DNA from: UBA4582 sp047630175
GTDB taxonomy: Bacteria; Pseudomonadota; Gammaproteobacteria; Pseudomonadales; Azotimanducaceae
Direction of reading: 5' to 3'
DNA length: 32,487 bases
Assembly (NCBI GenBank): GCA_047630175.1
Contig: JBLHVI010000038.1
Coordinates: forward strand, 1 to 32,487
Shown: positions 31,229 to 32,487 of the stretch, in pieces
Layout of the letters: each line of letters opens with the position of its first letter
Numbering within the stretch: position 1 is the first letter of the stretch
Translations under genes and position numbers: made by a program
The notes under the pieces: generated by a model
Seen by the model: the letters and a program-made list of their open reading frames with translations, nothing else
Told to the model about the DNA's origin: nothing
The model's database searches: none

Positions 31229-32487
31229 GTGCTTAATTTCCTTGATCTGCTGGCCATTGGTGCTTATTTTTTGATTCTGCTCGCGATCGGCCTGCGCGTG
31301 ATGCGCTCAGCCATTGGGGAAGAAGAGCTGGAGTCGTTCCTGGCGGCCGACAGAGACATGGGGCTGGGGCAAACCACCGCCAGTACAGCGGCAACAGACC
31401 TGGGTGGTGGTTTCAGTATTGCCATGGGCGGACTTGGCTTTTCGCTGGGTCTGTCGGCGTCGTGGCTGGTGGCCATATCCGCACTCAGTGTGGTGATGGT
31501 GTCGTTTTTAATGGTGCCCAAGGTCAAACGCTGGTCAGATCGTGTGCGTGGGCTGACGACCGGGGACCTGTTCGAGGCGCGCTTCGACGCACGTACCGGG
31601 ACCATGGCGGCGGCGGTTATTGGCCTTGCCTGGTTCTCTTTTGTGGGTGGCCAGGTCATCGCCGGTGGCAAGTTGTTGCAGGTGACGCTGGATCTTGACC
31701 TGACATTGGCCATTGTCTTGTCTGGCAGCGTTATCTTGGCGTATACCACCATGGGTGGACTCAAGGCCGTGATTTATACCGATGTCTTTCAAATGATCGT
31801 CTTGCTGATCGGCATCCTGTTTCTGATGGTACCCATCGGCTTTTACAAGATTGGTGGCTGGAGTGCGATGGTCGCCCACTTTGAAGCCGTCGATGCAACC
31901 CAGTCGATGGTGTCATTCAGTGCCATCGGCTGGCAGCAGTTAGTGGGTTGGTTTCTCGCCATTTTCCCTGTCTGGTTTATCTCCATCGCAGCGATGCAGC
32001 GCATTGTCGCAGCGCGGGATGAAGAGACCGCCGCACGCGCTTTTCTGTTAACAGGTGTGCCCATCGAGTGGCCCCTCTTCGCGATCGGCAGCACCCTGGT
32101 GGGGATGTTCGCCCGCATGCTGATGCCGGATCTTAATGATGCGGAACTGGCAACACCGATGATGATCATGACGCTGTTGCCAGCAGGTATTGCCGGGTTT
32201 GTCATCGCCGCTTATATTGCTGCGGTGATGTCCACGGCGGATTCCTGCCTGATAGGGCCCGTCGCTATTTTTACCAACGACATCTATCATAAGCGGATTA
32301 ACCCGGGCGCGACAAATCACCAGCTTATGCGTGTGGCTCGCGTGGCGACCCTGCTGATGGGTGCCTTGGCGATTCTGATCGCCTATCTCGTGCCAAACGT
32401 GCTTGATCTGATTATGTACGCCTATACCTTTGGCGCGGCGGGTTTGTTCTTTCCCATGTTGGGCCTGTTGTTCTGGCCGAGAACCAC
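31229..32487 (+). CDS. Sodium:solute symporter family protein (SSS), cut by window end
   Basis: The open frame from GTG 31229 continues to the window end (about 419 codons seen). It encodes a many-helix membrane transporter of the SSS family (PutP/PanF type), which uses a sodium gradient for uptake. Helix 1 is LDLLAIGAYFLILLAIGL. The first unwound-helix region AATDLGGGFSIAMGG, the second YTTMGGLKAVIYTDVFQMIV and the motif AYIAAVMSTADSCL, a strong SSS signature before helix 9, are all present. The start lacks a clear ribosome site; GAG lies six bases upstream. No other start gives a better N-terminus, and a stop lies upstream at 31187. It is divergent from the aminotransferase, so it probably imports the substrate of that operon. 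The C-terminus is missing from the window. Confidence 0.9.
   Translation, partial: MLNFLDLLAIGAYFLILLAIGLRVMRSAIGEEELESFLAADRDMGLGQTTASTAATDLGGGFSIAMGGLGFSLGLSASWLVAISALSVVMVSFLMVPKVKRWSDRVRGLTTGDLFEARFDARTGTMAAAVIGLAWFSFVGGQVIAGGKLLQVTLDLDLTLAIVLSGSVILAYTTMGGLKAVIYTDVFQMIVLLIGILFLMVPIGFYKIGGWSAMVAHFEAVDATQSMVSFSAIGWQQLVGWFLAIFPVWFISIAAMQRIVAARDEETAARAFLLTGVPIEWPLFAIGSTLVGMFARMLMPDLNDAELATPMMIMTLLPAGIAGFVIAAYIAAVMSTADSCLIGPVAIFTNDIYHKRINPGATNHQLMRVARVATLLMGALAILIAYLVPNVLDLIMYAYTFGAAGLFFPMLGLLFWPRT

Overview
The window reads as a chromosomal segment of a Gram-negative gammaproteobacterium, probably an environmental or marine one. The evidence is the gene content: an LPS heptosyltransferase (WaaC type), PurT, phosphoenolpyruvate carboxylase, a MipA/OmpV outer-membrane protein, a 16-stranded-type surface-antigen barrel, a NahK-like hybrid kinase and a DyP peroxidase. 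I cannot name a genus from sequence alone. Gene density is normal up to about 21.6 kb. From 21.7 to 28.4 kb genes thin out, A+T rises in the first part, and broken genes accumulate.

Layout. 0-9 kb: a minus-strand series (DyP peroxidase, a very large exported TPR-CHAT protein, a sensor-less histidine-kinase-like protein, a zinc alcohol dehydrogenase, an exported M20 amidohydrolase) with one divergent PlsC-like acyltransferase. 9-16 kb: a small zinc-ribbon protein followed by ppc, then a translationally coupled trio (small protein and two family-2 glycosyltransferases) that runs head-on into purT, then tRNA-Ala(GGC). 16-21.6 kb: an envelope block with a 2OG-Fe(II) oxygenase, a WaaC-type heptosyltransferase, a large outer-membrane barrel, a small polytopic membrane protein and a MipA/OmpV protein. 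21.7-26 kb: a sulfatase remnant, a 4HBT-type thioesterase, and a hybrid histidine kinase facing a NarL-type response regulator. 26-28.4 kb: a decaying cluster with ketopantoate-reductase and nitroreductase remnants, one intact CmcJ/AsaB-like oxygenase-family gene, and a short-chain dehydrogenase broken by a frameshift and by a stop codon exactly at its catalytic tyrosine. 28.6-32.5 kb: an amino-compound catabolic module with a DauA-like FAD oxidoreductase and class III aminotransferase in one operon, divergent from a sodium:solute symporter cut by the window end.

The features most worth a second look are: the exported TPR-CHAT protein with an intact His/Cys dyad; three independent 16-bp tandem repeats in intergenic sequence, one carrying a start codon; a glycosyltransferase that has lost its stop and reads about 80 codons antisense into purT; the half-dead CmcJ-like/SDR/nitroreductase cluster; and structured leader or end regions around the hybrid kinase and the small membrane-protein gene. 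I saw no CRISPR array, insertion sequence, integrase or rRNA gene.
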